Assembly (NCBI GenBank): GCA_027371655.1
Contig: DAHXMR010000261.1
Coordinates: 1 to 7,967 of the forward strand
Reading direction: 5' to 3'
From: Microcaldota archaeon
GTDB lineage: Archaea > Micrarchaeota > Micrarchaeia > Norongarragalinales > CAINOH01
DNA: 7,967 bases
Shown: one piece after another, positions 7,301 to 7,967 of the stretch
How positions within the stretch are numbered: position 1 is the stretch's first letter
How the letters are laid out: the number at the start of each line of letters is the position of its first letter
Translations under genes and position numbers: made by a program
The notes under the pieces: generated by a model
Seen by the model: only the letters and a program-made list of their open reading frames with translations
Told to the model about the DNA's origin: nothing
Databases searched by the model: none

Positions 7301-7317
7301 TGCGCTTTTGCGCGGAA
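7301..7317 (-). other. Small hairpin in the leader of the giant gene
   Basis: The minus-strand transcript reads CCGCGCAAAAGCGCAGG at 7316-7300. GCGC pairs with GCGC around an AAAA loop, and the stem extends by two C-G pairs past a bulged A. It lies directly upstream of the first TTGCAA arm, so it may be part of a structured leader. The stem is short and could arise by chance. Confidence 0.25.
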
Positions 7318-7393
7318 TGTTCAACCCTTCCACCAACTGAATCAATACGGGGCACAGCGTCGCCAAAGGCCCCCTGTAACTAAACGCAGTTGT

Positions 7394-7404
7394 TGGATTT
7401 AAGC
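7394..7404 (-). promoter_or_regulatory. Possible TATA-like promoter for the giant surface-protein gene
   Basis: Minus-strand CGCTTAAATCC contains TTAAAT at 7402-7397, just downstream of the T-tract terminator candidate and about 115 bases before the chosen ATG. If it works as an archaeal TATA box, transcription would begin near 7372 and leave a leader of roughly 88 bases. A second weak AT-rich element (GTTTAGTTAC, about 7385-7376) lies nearby and I cannot choose between them. No other A/T-rich element stands out in the intergenic region. Confidence 0.2.
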
Positions 7405-7410
7405 GGGTGC

Positions 7411-7446
7411 CAAACGCGCAAAAGAAGGCAAAATTGCGGGCAAAAC
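7411..7446 (-). terminator. T-tract terminator candidate after the coiled-coil gene
   Basis: On the minus strand, four short T runs (TTTT at 7442-7445, 7430-7433 and 7420-7423, then TTT at 7412-7414) follow each other every 8-12 bases, 57-91 bases after the upstream stop codon. Archaeal intrinsic termination typically relies on T-rich non-template tracts rather than a strong hairpin, so this would suit termination of the upstream gene. The runs are short, so the call is weak. Confidence 0.3.
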
Positions 7447-7502
7447 CGGGCCCCCAACTGGCATTTGGAGGGAAACAGAGGGGATTTCCGCCTTTCGGGG
7501 GA

Positions 7503-7967
7503 TTATTGGATTGGAATTTGGCGGTTTTGGGCACCCTGCGGGGTTTGCGCGTTTTGGGCGTTTTGGGGCGCGTCGCCGTATTTTTCCTCAAGCATTGCCA
7601 GCCGCTCGTTTATCGCGGACAGCTCGACCGCGACCTGCGTGATTTGGGAAAAGTTTTCGGCTTTCGCCTTTTGCAGCATTGTCGAAATCTGCGACAATTC
7701 CCCGGATGCGCTGGCGTATTCCGGCCCTGGCAAATGCGTCGCCTCGTGGTTGTTCAGCCGCACGCGCAGCGAAAGCAATTCCTCCTCTATCGCGCGCAAA
7801 TCCTGCTTTAGCGCAAGGGGATTCGACGCGGCTTTTCCCGCTGCCGCAAGCGATGCGGTTTGCGCGGCGGCGGGGGCGGCGGCTGCCTGTTTTTGTGCGG
7901 AATTTTTTAGCGCTTCGCGGCTTTTGAGGAATTTGTAGAGGGCGTACGCGTTGAACGCGGCGAGTAT
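7503..7967 (-). CDS. Partial coiled-coil protein of unknown function (start lies beyond the window)
   Basis: The reading frame is open from the right edge of the window to a TAA at 7503-7505, giving 154 visible C-terminal residues; no family was recognised. The first visible residues (ILAAFNAYALYKFLKSREA) are hydrophobic then basic, and could be the end of a membrane helix followed by a cytoplasmic charge cluster. An Ala/Gln-rich linker of about 30 residues comes next. Then come two heptad-like helical stretches (around DLRAIEEELLSLRVRLNN and around ELSAINERLAMLEEKYG), which suggest a coiled coil. The C-terminus is a low-complexity Asn/Gln/Pro tail with QNAQNAQ repeats. A TTG at 7799 could be read as a start, but the same frame continues upstream with sensible protein sequence, so the gene is better read as truncated by the window edge. 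It lies on the same strand as the giant surface protein, 217 bases upstream of it, and may form a functional cluster with it. Confidence 0.7.
   Translation of the reverse strand: MLAAFNAYALYKFLKSREALKNSAQKQAAAAPAAAQTASLAAAGKAASNPLALKQDLRAIEEELLSLRVRLNNHEATHLPGPEYASASGELSQISTMLQKAKAENFSQITQVAVELSAINERLAMLEEKYGDAPQNAQNAQTPQGAQNRQIPIQ

Noticed and set aside
7545..7571. Short GCGTTTTGG tandem repeat near the end of the upstream gene
   Set aside because: It simply encodes the QNAQNAQ repeat of the protein's C-terminal tail, with no sign of a separate DNA element.
7286..7591. N-terminal extension of the giant protein by 102 residues from a TTG at 7591
   Set aside because: It would place the signal peptide over 120 residues inside the protein, overlaps the upstream gene by 89 bases, has low-complexity basic and proline-rich sequence, and crosses terminator-like T tracts.
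1..7967. tRNA, rRNA, CRISPR array, insertion sequence or prophage signals
   Set aside because: No cloverleaf, conserved rRNA segment, regularly spaced short repeats, transposase motif or attachment-site pattern was seen in the intergenic stretches, and almost everything else is coding.

Overview
The window looks like a piece of an archaeal chromosome, most likely from a GC-rich DPANN-type lineage. Diapherotrites or Micrarchaeota are guesses, not demonstrated. The reasons are: a very large secreted protein packed with N-x-S/T glycosylation sequons and opening with an archaeal-style WWNSSWKYR segment; a MinD-family ATPase whose switch I region reads TTSHLG; no Shine-Dalgarno motif before either visible start codon; and a TATA-like element about 30 bases before the ATPase start, as expected for leaderless archaeal transcripts. 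No rRNA, tRNA, CRISPR array, transposase or insertion sequence was recognised.

All three supported genes lie on the minus strand, so transcription runs from high to low coordinates. At the right edge (7503-7967) is the 3' part of a gene for a coiled-coil protein that may be membrane-anchored. An intergenic leader (7286-7502) follows, with a T-tract terminator candidate and a weak promoter candidate. The centre (1037-7285) is a single 2082-residue gene for a type I membrane glycoprotein. Its parts in order are: signal peptide; WWNSSW-type beta-rich N-terminal region; a DDG-AGDG beta domain; a 223-residue unit duplicated in tandem; further Ig-like beta domains; a 103-residue unit duplicated in tandem; a Pro/Ala hinge; a membrane-proximal Ig-like domain; a helical stalk; one transmembrane helix; and a cytoplasmic tail of about 108 residues ending in a coiled-coil/SHOCT-like module. 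After a 122-base spacer with a GC hairpin and a promoter-like element comes a 263-residue MinD/ParA-family ATPase (123-914). The last 122 bases (1-122) hold no convincing gene.

The inferred system is a cell-surface stalk whose cytoplasmic tail sits next to a membrane-associating P-loop ATPase. That suggests a link between cell surface and cytoplasm, in which the ATPase positions or responds to the giant protein. This rests on gene order and topology only. The most unusual DNA-level signal is a cluster of four alternately oriented copies of a TATTGCAARCCA-like motif (about 7201-7298). It spans the start codon and signal-peptide region of the giant gene and can fold into mutually exclusive hairpins.
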